From contig CAMRHE010000502.1 of assembly GCA_947044405.1 (NCBI GenBank), positions 974,001-1,038,000 of the forward strand: 64,000 nt of DNA. Direction: 5' to 3'. The notes below the pieces were generated by a model that did not search any database, was not told where the DNA came from, and saw only the letters and a program-made list of their open reading frames with translations. The position numbers and the translations under genes are program-made. Shown here one piece after another: positions 23,520 through 35,010 of the stretch. Within the stretch, counting starts at the first letter, position 1. Each line of letters opens with the position of its first letter. This DNA comes from Leptodactylus fallax (lineage: Eukaryota; Chordata; Amphibia; Anura; Leptodactylidae).

Positions 23520-23835
23520 GAGAGGTGAAAGTATGTGAAACTTTAGGATTAGCAGATAATGCGAAGGTTTTCAATCAATGGGATGACAACCAGATATGAA
23601 TGGGTGACCTGTTTTATGTAAAGACAGGGATCTACTAAAGTCTGATCTTTACAGCACATATTTGTGGATGTGTAACATGAAGTTGTTTTGTACAAAGGAA
23701 CTGAGTAAAATTCCTCCAAGCCAATGTTCAGGACCCATCAACAATTACCAGAAACGTTTAGATACAGTTATTTCTGCACAAGGGGGTCCCACCAAATACT
23801 TAAAAAAAGGTTCACATACTTTTACCACTCACAGA
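23520..23835 (+). mobile_element. Old Tc1-derived fragment, OR2 intron
   Basis: It has GTGAAAGTATGTGAAACTTT at the left and GGTTCACATACTTTTACCAC at the right, inverted ends of the family also found at 32-340 and 7558-7775. A remnant of transposase C-terminus (KELSKIPPSQC) is readable. The 23836-24359 stretch that follows is AT-rich intron. Confidence 0.7.
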
Positions 23836-24359
23836 TATTTAACAGAAACTACTGTAAGGTGTAGTGCAGAGAAAGTAGTGACCCAAAGGGGCTTCTGCAT
23901 GCTTATAGATATTGTAGTTTAGGATGTCTACAACATAGATCTTGAGATCACACTGGTCGGGCCCACCTACGTATAAGTCACTGGCAGAAAGCTGAGATAT
24001 TCTAAAATTAATATTAATGAAAATAATAGTAAAAAAGAAGAAGAAAAATATTCTAAAAAATGTAATAAACTTAAGGGATCATTTGTGTCTGGATTTTGTG
24101 TTTTTTATATTCCATTGTACTTTCTATAAGCAATCAGAGAGAGAAGAAGAGAAAAGATCTACTGAGCTGATGTTGACTGTCATTCTGTGAGGTTAATATA
24201 ATTAATACACTATAACATTTCTTTTAGATTTTCAAATAGGACGCCATCATTTCATAAACTTTATATTCATCTTAGGTTTGTATTTAAGCATATGGGTATT
24301 AAAAAAAATGGTAATGTAATCTGATATTATTTCACTTGTATTTTTAATAGGACTTTTTT

Positions 24360-24493
24360 ACTTACATTTGTGGTCTCTGGAGATCAGTCTGAGACAATCT
24401 GGGCTCTCTTCAGTCTGTATCTTTTCATGCATCTTTGTTACCTGATCCTTAATGACTGTAATGTTTTTGTGGAATTATTTGTCTCTTTTTATA
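24360..24493 (-). promoter_or_regulatory. OR2 promoter, first exon and splice donor
   Basis: On the minus strand TATAAAA (24493-24487) is followed by GTAAGT (24365-24360) about 122 nt later. The predicted intron to 19800 is about 4.57 kb, lengthened by the Tc1 and VNTR insertions. The conserved upstream block follows to about 24730. Copy B lost this segment. Confidence 0.6.
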
Positions 24494-24744
24494 CTATTAT
24501 TTACCTGAGGAGACCAATTTTTGAGTCTCTGAGGTATCCATATGAGATAAACCATAAAACACCTGGGCAATTGATGTTATAGATAAACAGTTAATTATTC
24601 CATTGGTTTTCTTACCTCACATCCACAAATGGTTATTTTTACATCTCAAATACACACTGGTACAAACAGATAATAGACAATTATACCACTCAATGGAACC
24701 AATTATCAGGACAATGAGGAAGAATTATTAATAGTAGTAGCACA

Positions 24745-24751
24745 CTATTTT

Positions 24752-24804
<53 letters not shown>

Positions 24805-24932
24805 GTAGTAGTAGTAGTAGTAGTATAGTATTTTTTAATATTAATAGTAATATTATTACTGTTATTATTATTATTATTATTACTGTTATTATTATTAGTA
24901 TAGTATTTTCCTTTTTATATTTTATTATTAGT

Positions 24933-24982
<50 letters not shown>

Positions 24983-25013
24983 AGTGGTAGTTTTTTATAA
25001 TATAATTAGTAAA

Positions 25014-25077
<64 letters not shown>

Positions 25078-25145
25078 ATTAGTAGTAGTAGTAATAGAAG
25101 TAATAGTAGTATAGTATTTTTATATATATAATTAGTAGTATAGTA

Positions 25146-25233
<88 letters not shown>

Positions 25234-25235
25234 TG
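24745..25235. repeat. Trinucleotide microsatellite (ATT/AGT)n, copy A
   Basis: Nearly pure runs of TTA alternate with runs of TAG. Copy B has a related but longer tract at 42425-43470. Any open frames here (poly-Leu/Ile) are artefacts. Confidence 0.93.
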
Positions 25236-25239
25236 TGAT

Positions 25240-26306
25240 ATATAAACAGTGCACAGTACTACTTCTACTTTATATAACCAAAAGTGACAGACAACCAATT
25301 AAACAAAGCGGCAGCCATTAACAGAGACAGTCTGCTCACATATAAAAAGACCCAGAAAGAAGCCCGAGTGCCCCTAGTTGTCACCTACAACCCACAGCTG
25401 GAAATCCTACTAAGGATTGCCAAGGAGCTCCAACCTGTGCTACATAGGGACAACAGACTCAAAGACATATTTCCAGTCCCCCCTCTCCTTTCCTTTCGAC
25501 AACCACCAAACCTGAGGCGTATTATTGTCCAGAGTGCCCTGAAAGCCCCAACTGAAAATGGCACCTCACCTTGCCTGCAAAACAGGTGCAAGACCTGCAA
25601 GCACATCCACACCGCTGACAGTGTACCTGTCCCACAGTCACAACAGGTGCACAGAATTAGGGGGACATTTTCCTGCAGGTCTTCCAATGTGGTGTATCTC
25701 ATAATATGTGTGCAATGTCCCACCACAGGCCTCTATGTGGGGGAAACAGGGCAGAGACTCAGTCAGTGCATGAACTCACACAGATTCAACATTAATAACA
25801 GAAGAACAGATTTCCCAGTGGCCGCACATTTCTCCGGAGAAAACCACTCTATTGAAGATTTCTGGGTTGTGGTTGTAATGGGACAGTTTAAGACGCAGGA
25901 GGAGAGGAAAGAATGGGAATATAAGTTTATGCAAAAATTTTAAACTCTGCAATTTGGACTTAATATTCATGCCAGCTTCATGTCACACTATGTATGAACT
26001 GTGAGGGTCACAAATCACCTCCTGATAGCAAACAGATAACAGATCCCTCTGTAACGCACCACAACTTTCCAGATTGTTTTTTGACCGGTTGTAAATAACT
26101 TCTCTACTTAGATTGCATTTTGTTTTGTTTTTTTTAAGGACTCTAAAATCCTTTGAAGACCATGTGTATAGGGTATAAAAAATCTGTGAATTTTCAGTTC
26201 TTGTATAACACCATGTCTGATGAAGGAAGCTAGTCTTTTGAAAGCTTACTTATAAATATACTCAGTTAGCCTTTGAAAGGTATCGCCTGATTTCTTCACT
26301 CTTCCA
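25240..26306 (+). mobile_element. Penelope-like retroelement, 3' part
   Basis: It contains the endonuclease end of a Penelope-like element (25284-25943) and a 3' untranslated part ending with ATGTCTGATGAAGGAAGC and GTATCGCCTGATTTCTTCAC. Reverse transcriptase core motifs are absent, so it is 5' truncated, as is common for retroelements. Copy B lacks it. A second copy of the same 3' end lies inverted at 26857-27121. Confidence 0.78.
25284..25943 (+). CDS. Penelope-like element GIY-YIG endonuclease fragment
   Basis: About 219 codons. Residues 1-90 resemble the linker after the reverse transcriptase (VTYNPQLEILLRI, LKDIFPVPPLLSF). A possible metal-binding cluster CLQNRCKTCKH is near 97-107. The GIY-YIG-type nuclease core starts at VVYLI (about 136), with LYVGETGQRL near 150 and CMNSHR near 162. 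The canonical arginine/methionine spacing looks eroded (QCMNSHR). The frame ends at a natural TAA. The first codon shown is GTG in mid-protein; the true start lay upstream and is lost. This is retroelement sequence, not a host gene, and probably inactive. Confidence 0.75.
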   Translation: MTDNQLNKAAAINRDSLLTYKKTQKEARVPLVVTYNPQLEILLRIAKELQPVLHRDNRLKDIFPVPPLLSFRQPPNLRRIIVQSALKAPTENGTSPCLQNRCKTCKHIHTADSVPVPQSQQVHRIRGTFSCRSSNVVYLIICVQCPTTGLYVGETGQRLSQCMNSHRFNINNRRTDFPVAAHFSGENHSIEDFWVVVVMGQFKTQEERKEWEYKFMQKF

Positions 26307-26856
26307 CATCTTGATCACAGAACACCAAGGAAGGTGGTATGACATTTAGGAGGGACCCTGCCAAATGGGCATGTGTGTATGATCTAACCGCGCTCCCTAA
26401 GTAGCGCAGGAGGTGTGGTCTCTGATATGGAGACGTTGGTCTCAAACTCTGATTATATAATAGAAATCAGGAGCCAGGTGGATCAATGGTACCATTGGGA
26501 GGTAGCCTGTCATTCTTTTAATACAGTAGGTACTGAAGCTTTTCAGTATAGCACTTTTCAGTTTACATGAAAATTCTATCCTTTATGTTACATGATGTGA
26601 CATCATTGGATATGGCCCACGTGATTATGTTTGGAGCGTGGAGGATGGTGTCCATGGTGAGTTATCCAGAAGTGACTGTTTGGCTATAAAAGGATTTTAT
26701 ACCTGGCTTACGTCCTTAGAACTAGCCACAACATATATGTTTAGTTCCCTAATTTGTGTATTAGAGTTATGGGGAAAGATTATCTCTTTTTTTTTTACCT
26801 GACATATATACTGTATGCCCATACAGGACTTAGTAGTATAATGTAGAAAGTAGTGG
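26307..26856. other. Unassigned segment between inverted Penelope ends
   Basis: It matches 43666-44207 in copy B closely, with a 12-bp difference near 26655/44000. It contains no recognised gene. Both edges carry CACTCTTCCAC or its inverse, from the two Penelope-like ends. Confidence 0.5.
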
Positions 26857-27121
26857 AAGAGTGAAGAAATCAGGCGATACCTTTAAGAGGCTAAGTAAGT
26901 ATATTTGATGGTAAGCTTTCGAGAGTCTAGCTTTCTTCTTCAGACATGGTGTAATACAAGAAACTGAAAATTCACAGACTTTTTATACACAGAAGACATG
27001 GATCTTCAAAGGATCTTGTAATAACAAAATTCAATATAAGTAGAGAAGTTATTTACAACAGGTCAGGAAATAAACAGTCTGGAAAACTTGTGGGATCGGT
27101 TATCTGTTTGCAATCAGGTCA
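26857..27121 (-). mobile_element. Penelope-like element 3' end, inverted
   Basis: The reverse complement of the 3' end seen at about 26040-26306, including GTGAAGAAATCAGGCGATAC and AAGCTTTCGAGAGTCTAGCT. Only the 3' untranslated part is present. The same insertion is present in copy B at 44208-44490, so it predates the duplication. Confidence 0.75.
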
Positions 27122-27129
27122 GGTTAATC

Positions 27130-27780
27130 AGTTTTTTGAGCCCCTGATAAAATATATATCAGGATAGTGAATAATAGGGCAACAGTAATAGGGCAAGTTT
27201 GGGTACTGGGGGGGGGGGCACTTCTTAGGACTTTTTTCAACTCAGTAGTGGCATCAGCCATCTTCTTCGGAGTAGCCTGCTGGGGGAGCAGTATATCAAC
27301 CAGGGATAGAAATAAACTCAACAAACAGATTAGGAGGGCCAGCTCTGTCTTTGGAGTCCCCTGGACCCAGTGCAGGTGGTGGGTGACAGAAGGATACTGT
27401 CCGTGGTGAGCTCCATGCGGGAGAATATGTCCCATCCCATGCATAAGACTGTGATAGCGCTGGGCAGTACTGTCAGTGACCGACTACTTCACCCTAAGTG
27501 TGAGAAGGAGCGCTATCGGAAGTCTTTCCTTCCCGCTGCAATCAGGCTGTACAACCAACTCCGACCTAAGAGGAGATCAGGCCATACAGAGAACGGAAAG
27601 ATCTTTCTGTTGTAATACCCCTCTGCTATTTTTTTACCTGTACCTTTCTTTCTGTCTGTCTACTATCACTGGAATGTCTCTTTACCTTGGAACGTTTTTG
27701 TATATATTGTATTTGTATCTGCTTATCTTTGCTGCTGTAACACACTGAATTTCCACATGGTGGGACTATTAAAGTATGAT
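27130..27780 (+). mobile_element. LINE 3' end (CR1/L2-like), copy A
   Basis: It encodes the C-terminal tail of a non-LTR retrotransposon polyprotein in two frames. The first part has WGSSISTRDRNKLNKQIRRA (about 27283-27345). The second has DRLLHPKCEKERYRKSFLPA and AIRLYNQ (27470-27560). This tail is common in L2/CR1-like LINEs, an assignment made from memory. It is 5' truncated and frameshifted, and ends after CTATTAAAGTATGATTATTA in an (ATT)n run at 27788-27832, a typical LINE tail. Confidence 0.7.
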
Positions 27781-27795
27781 TATTATGATTAATAT

Positions 27796-27832
<37 letters not shown>

Positions 27833-27834
27833 TG

Positions 27835-28602
27835 CCCTTGTCAGGGCAAAAGCTAATACAAGCCATAGGGTAAATGTTACAGGTGTCACTAGGATGAGTG
27901 ACATACCTAAGGTTCTATTGGTGTACACTATCTCAAGTATGACCATATGTATTGGTAAGATCTAACCTTAGACATTAGGAAATTGTCTTATTTATCTGTG
28001 TTCCAGATTAGGGACCTGATTAGTATTTTATTTTATGGTTCGGTTCAATACATTTTATGATGGCAATTTTTATTGATTTCTATCAAGTCATGTTTTAAAG
28101 TAGTTTGCCTTAAGACCTGCAAAGTGTAAGCCACAAAGCAATGGGGGATCGGTAAGGGGAATAGAATGATATTTATTCTTTCATTCCATTCTAAACTGTT
28201 TTCTAAATATTTTTTTCCTGACTGGACAACCTCTTTCATATACCATAGATATTCATAGTCTAGTGGCCAACACTGAAGAGTTAAGAACTGTGACACCCCA
28301 TATTTTGCTGAGCATATGAAAATGTTTAAAATATCCCCTTGATAGCCTCTCAACAACCCTATCTAAGCACCCTATGTAAGAATAGACCACAAACATGACC
28401 AAAGGAGTCCCTAATTAGATTTGCCCATAACTCCCAGAGACATCAGTAGAGAGGGCCATATACACATAGGTTCAGCTTTTTTTTGTCACTGTGGCTCAGG
28501 TGAGGTCCAGGTTTCAGATGGGATGGGACGCAATCAAATGTTTTTCCTACATGCACCCACCAACCTTAATTCAGTCCTGGGCAGAATTAATCCTGGTCTT
28601 CA
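27835..28602. other. 3' flank of OR3 unit, shared with copy B
   Basis: Nearly identical to 45183-45918. The 28340-28600 part also resembles 4900-5160 downstream of OR1. No gene is recognised. Confidence 0.5.
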
Positions 28603-28610
28603 CTGATAAT

Positions 28611-29110
28611 TAGTGATGGGTGAACTTCATGAGACTTGTCTTACATTTATTTGTGGATTTTCCTGCAAGTTTTAGTTCAGATCAAACTTGTTCTATCTGA
28701 ACCAGAACTACTATTATTATACCCTGGGGTCTCTTCAGAATTGGATGGCTGGGAATGGGAAGGAAAATAATAAACAGCTCATGCTCATCTTTCCTCACTG
28801 GTTTGGATATCTGCTTTGGCATCCAGTCTTCTTTCCCTAGGTCTTCTAGATTTTTCTGTAACATCACAGGCCTTGGGGTCACTGCTAAGGCCTATGACTG
28901 GGCTTTAGTAATCACGTGGGGTGCATTGATGTAATGAAGCTTATGACTGAACCACAGCATTGACCTAGGGGCCCTTGAAGTTTGAAGAGACCCAAGTGTG
29001 CAAGAGTGATCTCAAGGGTAGTAAACCCTAAAAATCTTGTGTTTGTCAAAACCTGATATTTTTGAAAAGCTAGTAATACCCCTAGCATGAACCATTTCAC
29101 TCATCCCTGA
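28611..29110. mobile_element. Non-autonomous hAT-like element downstream of OR3, without satellite
   Basis: The left TAGTGATGGGTGAAC and right TTTCACTCATCCCTG are imperfect inverted ends related to the element at 9039. Flanks TGATAATT and TGATTATT could be a 7-of-8 target duplication, though the exact ends are uncertain by one or two bases. Inside is a MITE remnant (TTATACCCTGGGGTCTCTTC). In copy B the same left end (about 45929) is followed by 3.1 kb of satellite instead. Confidence 0.55.
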
Positions 29111-29177
29111 TTATTATAAAAGCATCATTTCAACTACTAATAAGTCTATGCAGCCAATTTCTATAGACTTTCTTTTC

Positions 29178-30104
29178 TCAGGGCTTCAATTTAATTTTGC
29201 TGTAAAAACTTTTCATGGTCTGGATGATCTCTTTGTTTTTCATGCTGTATATTATTGGATTGGTAAATGGGGTGAGCACAACAAAGAGTAAGGATTTTAA
29301 CTTATTTTCATCAAAGGCGTTTGCACTTGATGGAATCAGGTAGACAGCTATGAGGGAACCATAATATGTGCAGACCACCAGTAGATGAGAGATACATGTT
29401 GAGAAGGCTTTTCTTCTGGCAGACAAATTTAAAATCACAATAAAAATGCAGATATAGGACACAATGATGTAAACAAAAGGAAGGAAAAAGACAATGCAAA
29501 GTGTGAAATCAAGCCAAACCAGTGCATAGACATCAGAAGATGAGAGGGCAAGAATAGGGGCAAAATCACAGTAGAAATGGTCAATGATGTTAGAAGAACA
29601 AAACTGTAATAGGCTTATCATAATGATTTCAAATTTCATTACAAAAATGCCTATAAACCAAGACCCAAAGACCAAGCGGATAGACAAAGACATATTCATT
29701 ATGGAGGGATACTTTAACGGCAAACAAATGGCCAAGTATCGGTCAAAAGACATCACCATGAGCATGTAGCTCTGAGCACAGGTGGCGATACATATAAAGT
29801 AGTACTGAGTGATACAACCATTGATGGACATACTGTCCCCTTCCAACCATATGACGCCCAGCATATTTGGCATGATACAGTTGATGAGACTCAGCTCAGC
29901 CAGGGATAAATTTGAGATAAAGAAGTACATTGGACGGTGGAGGCGGTAATTATAGGCCACCATCAGGATAATCATAAAATTTCCAAGAAATGTGAACAAA
30001 TACACAAGAAAGGCAAAACTGAAGACAATAATCCTGAACTCATGGACATTCTGGAAGCCAATGAGAAAGACCTCAGTCACTGTGGTCTGGTTGTCACCAC
30101 ACAT
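29178..30104 (-). CDS. Olfactory receptor, intact (OR3)
   Basis: A 308-residue seven-transmembrane G-protein-coupled receptor, expected in olfactory cilia membranes and to signal through a G protein. It begins MCGDNQTTVTE, with an NQT glycosylation site at 5-7. It has GN at 41-42 (TM1), PMYFFISNLS at 58-67, C97 at the top of TM3, FDRYLAIC at 120-127, KAFSTCISHL at 232-241 (TM6) and PFTNPIIYSMKNKE at 279-292 (TM7). Length is normal for class II-like ORs. Loop 2 keeps C169 and C179, but the third usual cysteine is serine (LALSSSD, about 188-190). Compared with OR4, intracellular loop 3 is about three residues shorter. Start chosen by conservation across four paralogues. The ligand cannot be inferred. 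Confidence 0.93.
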   Translation of the reverse strand: MCGDNQTTVTEVFLIGFQNVHEFRIIVFSFAFLVYLFTFLGNFMIILMVAYNYRLHRPMYFFISNLSLAELSLINCIMPNMLGVIWLEGDSMSINGCITQYYFICIATCAQSYMLMVMSFDRYLAICLPLKYPSIMNMSLSIRLVFGSWFIGIFVMKFEIIMISLLQFCSSNIIDHFYCDFAPILALSSSDVYALVWLDFTLCIVFFLPFVYIIVSYICIFIVILNLSARRKAFSTCISHLLVVCTYYGSLIAVYLIPSSANAFDENKLKSLLFVVLTPFTNPIIYSMKNKEIIQTMKSFYSKIKLKP

Positions 30105-30133
30105 GGTCCTTTATAATGGGATTCTTCTAGTCT
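30105..30133 (-). promoter_or_regulatory. Candidate splice acceptor and 27-nt leader of OR3 coding exon
   Basis: On the minus strand GTTTAATTTTAG is followed by 27 nt and then the ATG. OR2 (19800-19801) and OR4 (41094-41095) have the same AG at exactly the same distance, preceded by TTTATTTCT. Paired with the donor at 31619 it gives an intron of about 1.49 kb. This is inference from conservation and consensus only. Confidence 0.5.
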
Positions 30134-31265
30134 AAAATTAAACAATTAGTGGAAATCTGTAACGTGTGAATTATTTCTTATTTATTAATTAATATGTATT
30201 ATGTATATATAATTTAATATCTTATATATTATTGGTCTCTAAATCTTATTAAAATCACTACAAGTGCAGTTGTGTCCTTCCTTAGCCTTTTGCACAGATT
30301 CTAAACAACATTCAATAATCGATTATCAATAATTTAATGGGTTGCAAAGATTTAGAAAAACATGGCTTCTTACTTGCAGAAAAAAAGAGTCACTCTTGTC
30401 TATGATTGGGTAATAAAAAACATAAAAAATAAAAAATACAGGAAAAAGTAAATTGAAATGCCAAGATGGCTGCCAATGACTTACCTGTTACATAACTCTC
30501 TACATATTTTTCATCCATTTTTTGGTCACTTGTTTTGCTTCAGTTGGTCATTTTTGGCCTGACTCACTCATCCATATTTAATGGATACATTAGCTTAAAA
30601 AACTTTTTTTATAGGACAATATTCACTGTCAGTCAAACTATTGACATGCCTATGTACCCACTGACTTCTATTTTTGTGAAAAAAGGACGTGTGATAGACA
30701 TAAAAATAAATTGTCATTTAAATGTCTGTTTTTCTCTGTCATGTGCATGGGCCCTTAAAGATTTTGCAATGGGGTCCCAGAACTTCAAGTAACTCCTCTA
30801 GTAAATACAATTATTACAATAAATGGAGTAAATGGGAAGGAAAAACCTTCTATAATTCCTGAGCTTCTAGAGTAAAGATACAATTGTTAAAGTAAAATAT
30901 TGTAATTTATATTTTTGACACATCAGATTTATTTTATGTTATTCTGTTAATAAAGTGAGAAAACTAAGGTCATTGAATAGGACACAAAATTCAACAATAT
31001 CAAAAGTACAAGCTGTTGAGGTCCATGGGAGACAAATATACGCCATGTTTTATCTGTATTTTTTTTGATCAGCTGAAACATTAAATTATTGAGCTTGATA
31101 CTCGATTGTCCCACTATGTATCCAACAATATGAATACTATTTATATTAAATTGATTAAAATGTGTCAAAAAAGAGGACTAAATATAAACCATTACTATTG
31201 TAATAACAATGACAATAAATTAATCCTAACACTCAAAATTAGAAAAGTGTAAAAGAATAGTCATG

Positions 31266-31322
<57 letters not shown>

Positions 31323-31613
31323 TAATAATAATAATAAGTAAAAGAATAGTAAAGATAAGAAAAGAACCAAAAATGTATTCTAAAAAACATTTGACACATT
31401 TACTGAGCTGATGTTGATTCAAGGCCATGTCTTTATGTCAGGTTATTATAATTAATCTAATAGAACAATTTTCTTTTAATACCTTAACGACATTATCATT
31501 TTTTAAACATTATACTCAGTTTATATTTTTATTTTAGAATATGAATATTTAGAAAGATTTCAGTAATATAATCTGATATTATTCCATTTGTATTTTACCA
31601 GTTGGACATTTTT
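30134..31613 (-). other. OR3 predicted intron
   Basis: AT-rich and without recognised genes. It holds an (AAT)n run at about 31265-31341. Unlike the other units I cannot identify the old Tc1-derived fragment here. Confidence 0.5.
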
Positions 31614-31749
31614 CCTTACAGTTGTGGTTTCTGGAGATCAGCCTTAGACAATCTGGGTTCCTCTTCAGTCTGTAATTTATCATGAACCTTCATGTTACCT
31701 GATCCTTCCTGTCTGTAACGTTTCAGTGAAATTTCTTGTCTCTTTTATA
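31614..31749 (-). promoter_or_regulatory. OR3 promoter, first exon and splice donor
   Basis: On the minus strand TATAAAA (31749-31743) is followed about 124 nt later by GTAAGG (31619-31614). The last donor base differs from the GTAAGT of the other units, but the position is conserved. This is the only intact OR in the window with a complete upstream module. Confidence 0.6.
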
Positions 31750-32430
31750 CTATTTGTAACCCAAGAAGACAAATCTTTGAGTCTGGTAACAAAGAAAAAT
31801 AATTGTTTCTCTGAGGTCTCCATATAAAGTAATTCATGTAATAGATAAACATCTCATTATTCTAATCCCCCTATCCCCAAATGCCTATTTTTGAACTCCA
31901 AATACACACTGGCACAACAAACAGATCATAGACAATTATACGGCTCAATGGAACCAATTATCAGATCATTGAAGAAGAATTCTACAAATATACAAATATA
32001 ATAACAAATATATTATACCGACATAATTTGATAAAAATAATTTCAAAAAGAAATACACAACAATTTCACGTCATACATTGATCTATCACTACTAAGCAAA
32101 CATTGTATTCAGATTATTATGAATTTTACTAATTTATTTATTAAAAAAGAAAACTTCAACCTTTTTGCTTTGCTACATTATATTAAATGTTTATAGCCAC
32201 AAATTCTGAGCTAATAATCAATGAATCTGATAAAACTCACTAATCAACTTCTTGTACTTTGCAGGACAAATTGTATTTCCTAATGACAGCTTTAAATATT
32301 CTAGAAAGGTGATTTTTGCACCCCAAACACTACTACAACAAAGTGGTCATGGACAATTTTATGGATCAATGAAACTGATGATCAGCAGGTCATTGAAGAA
32401 GAATTCAATACACATTATCAATTTAAATAG
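31750..32430 (-). promoter_or_regulatory. OR3 upstream block and a diverged second copy
   Basis: 31750-31990 is the conserved OR upstream block, ending in GGCTCAATGGAACC and GAAGAAGAATTC. 32290-32420 is a more diverged repeat of its distal part (GGATCAATGAAACTG and GAAGAAGAATTC again). This suggests a further partial duplication of the promoter region. An (AT)n run follows at 32448-32496. Confidence 0.45.
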
Positions 32431-32448
32431 AACAAATATAATAAAAAA

Positions 32449-32499
<51 letters not shown>

Positions 32500-32869
32500 G
32501 AAATAGAAATATAGAAGTTTGACACAGAAGAAAAACACTAGTCCAGATCTAGTCTGTACATACAGTATATATTGTATAGAGAGTCCACAGCAGCACCAGA
32601 AAAGTAATGGTTGCTCAGCCCAGAGTTCAAGTCATCAACTTCACAAAATTATCCACTAGAAGGCAGCACTCCAAAATGGTGTATCAAATCATTTGGACCA
32701 TTCAACCGGTAAAGCTTGATATTTTCTATGTTACAAACTATTACATACTTTTGTGTATTGAGCAAAACAAAACAAAAAGGATACAGTAGGACCAAGAACA
32801 GATTCCTGAGGTCCCCATTTGTGACTTATCTCTCCTTACCACTATCAAAAACCCTCTGATATCTAGCAG

Positions 32870-33993
32870 TCTTGGGATCAGTCTGTGTTAGATTAAAGTG
32901 ATAGCCATCTTGGCCTTTCCAAAATGTTAGGGGATATTGCAGAGCATCATATGATTTATGTGTTTCTGCAATACGTTGAAGATTGTCGCTTCATCGCTAA
33001 ATAATTATATCTCGGCTTTGAAAGTTCTGTCCAACCAGTACAATAGCTACTTCGTTAACAGTGGGAGAATTAAATCTCCTTTCATGCTCACCAAACGGTG
33101 TCTTGTCTGCTCTTATTACAACTTGATATTCATCACGTGGCATTCTTTCTAAGGCTGTTTTGAAAAGGTTTACTAACTGATTGTGCTGATGGAAAAATCT
33201 TTGCAAATTCAACACAATCTCTTTTTTTGTCTTAAGTATAGCTTCACAAGATCTATCAGCTTGCATTTGTTCGTCTCCCAAAAAATAAATTTGTAAAAAC
33301 TTTGGCTCTTCATTTGCTACAGGAAGCATTGAACCGATTTTGTGATATATTTGGCCCTGGACTTTAATAGTTGGCATAAATCCTACTTCCTGGAGTCCAG
33401 CTGTCCTACCAAAGGATGTCATCTGGAAAGATGAATTGTATCTCCTAATATTTTGCAGAAAATGCTTTGAGTCGGGAGTTGTTCCTGACATGTATGAAAG
33501 AAGTGGTTCAGGAGGTAGATCTAAAGGTGGCAAACTGACTTTGCCATTTGAGCAGCACATACCAGGCGATTCCAAGTTAAACTTCTTTGATTGACAATGT
33601 TTGCATATTATGTCCATTTTGCCAATTATGACTTTCTGATGTGACCTATAGTCTTGAATTGGGTTGTAGTGAAATGTTTCCAAAACAAATCAGCCTGCCG
33701 ACATCTTTGCACATGTTGCATATGTCATATGTGGTCATTTTCAGAACGTTCATCCTTTTGTTCAGATGTTTCCTTATTCCTTGCTTCAGCCTGCCTTATC
33801 CGATTCTTGTGAAGATGACATTCCCATTTCTCTGATGTCTCAGCTGCCTTACATTTAGCCTGTCTCATCCATTTCTTTTCAAGCCGCCAGTCACGTTGTT
33901 CATTTTCTCAGCTCTTTGACACAATTTAGTGTTCTTAGCTTTTGGATGAACTTGCCCAATAGATGGTCGTTTTTTTGGGCGGCATTTTAAAAA
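32870..33993 (-). pseudogene. Helitron Rep/helicase protein, N-terminal fragment
   Basis: Minus strand. The start ATGCCGCCCAAAA near 33986 carries an extra A in an A-run, shifting the frame. The N-terminal basic region (33700-33980) is broken. The long readable part (33683-32997) holds the Helitron-like N-terminal domain: ICKHCQSKKF, SPGMCCSNGKV, FLQNIRRYNSSFQMTSFG, GQIYHKIGSMLP and VVIRADKTPFGEHERRFN. The frame ends at about 32997, and recognisable family sequence (DNLQRIAETHKSYDALQYPL) continues in another frame to about 32870. The catalytic Rep and helicase domains are not present. Confidence 0.85.
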
Positions 33994-34431
33994 ATAGTCC
34001 TTCGTATTATGACCCTTTAGTCTTCACCTGACACTGATAAGAGATGTAAGAGGATGAATAGTAAATACAGAGCAGCCCTCACACAGTATTACTATGACCT
34101 GAAGGAGCTCACATCTCAGTAATGAAAACCGCCTCACAGGCAGACTTGTGTAGTTGCCCATAGCAGCCAACCAGAGCTCAGCTTTCACTTTACCTCAGCA
34201 TCTTCAGTGATGAAAGCTCCCTGTATAGTAAGCAATAATAACAATCTTACTATGAGGCAGTTTTCACCTGACCAATATTGCTGCTCAGTAAGGCTGCTTG
34301 CATGGAGCCTGCAAAGTTCACAGCTTTGTGCACACAGAAGTCTATGGAACCGCCAAATCCATGGCCCGGAGGCCCGTGAAAAATACTGTAGTGTGCAAGC
34401 AGCCAGTAAGGATACCAGACATGTTTTGTCA

Positions 34432-34800
34432 GTACATGCGTGTATGTGTGTGTGTGTGTGTGCACGTGTGTGATCCATGTGTATGTATGCATGTGTGTAT
34501 GCACGTGTGTGGTCCGTGTATATGTATGCGTGTTTGTGTGCATGTGATCCATGTGTTTGTTTGTGCGTGCGCAGTGCAAGTGTCCATGTGTGTGGTAGGT
34601 GTGTGTGAGTACGTGTGTGCTCTGTTCGTCCGTGTGTGTAGGGTACGTCCATCTCAGTGTGTTTGCGTGCATGTCCGGTCCTTGCATTCGTGTGTGTGTG
34701 TGTGTGTGTGTGTATGGTGTGCATGTGGTATTTATGGAGTGATGTTGTGGTATTTGTGGGGTGGTGTTTGTGTTGTGTGTGTCTAGCATGGTCTGGTGTT
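34432..34800. repeat. (TG)n-rich microsatellite inside the Helitron
   Basis: Runs of TG interspersed with TGCATG, TGTATG and TGCGTG. It yields open Val/Cys- and Thr/His-rich frames on both strands, which I reject as genes. Confidence 0.9.
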
Positions 34801-35010
34801 TGTGTGGTGTGTTGTGGCATTTGTGTGGTGTTTTGCTTGTGGGTTGGTGTATGTGTGCTGTCTGTGTGATGTTTGTATGGTGTTTGTGAAATGTTTATGT
34901 GTTGTGTTTGGTCGTGCGGATCCTTTAGCAGCGACTCTTTGGCGCCGTCGCTATAATCCGTCCCTGTCAGTCGCAACTGTTGTTTTCCCCTCAGCACTGT
35001 CACTTTCACC

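Noticed and set aside
24978..25298. Poly-Leu/Ile membrane protein frame
   Set aside because: Translation of a TTA/TAG microsatellite.
26217..26251. Hammerhead-like core (CTGATGA ... GAAA) at the Penelope 3' end
   Set aside because: The core words are present, but stems I and II pair poorly and stem III has only two pairs, so it falls below what I would call a ribozyme. The inverted copy at about 26920-26945 is weaker still.
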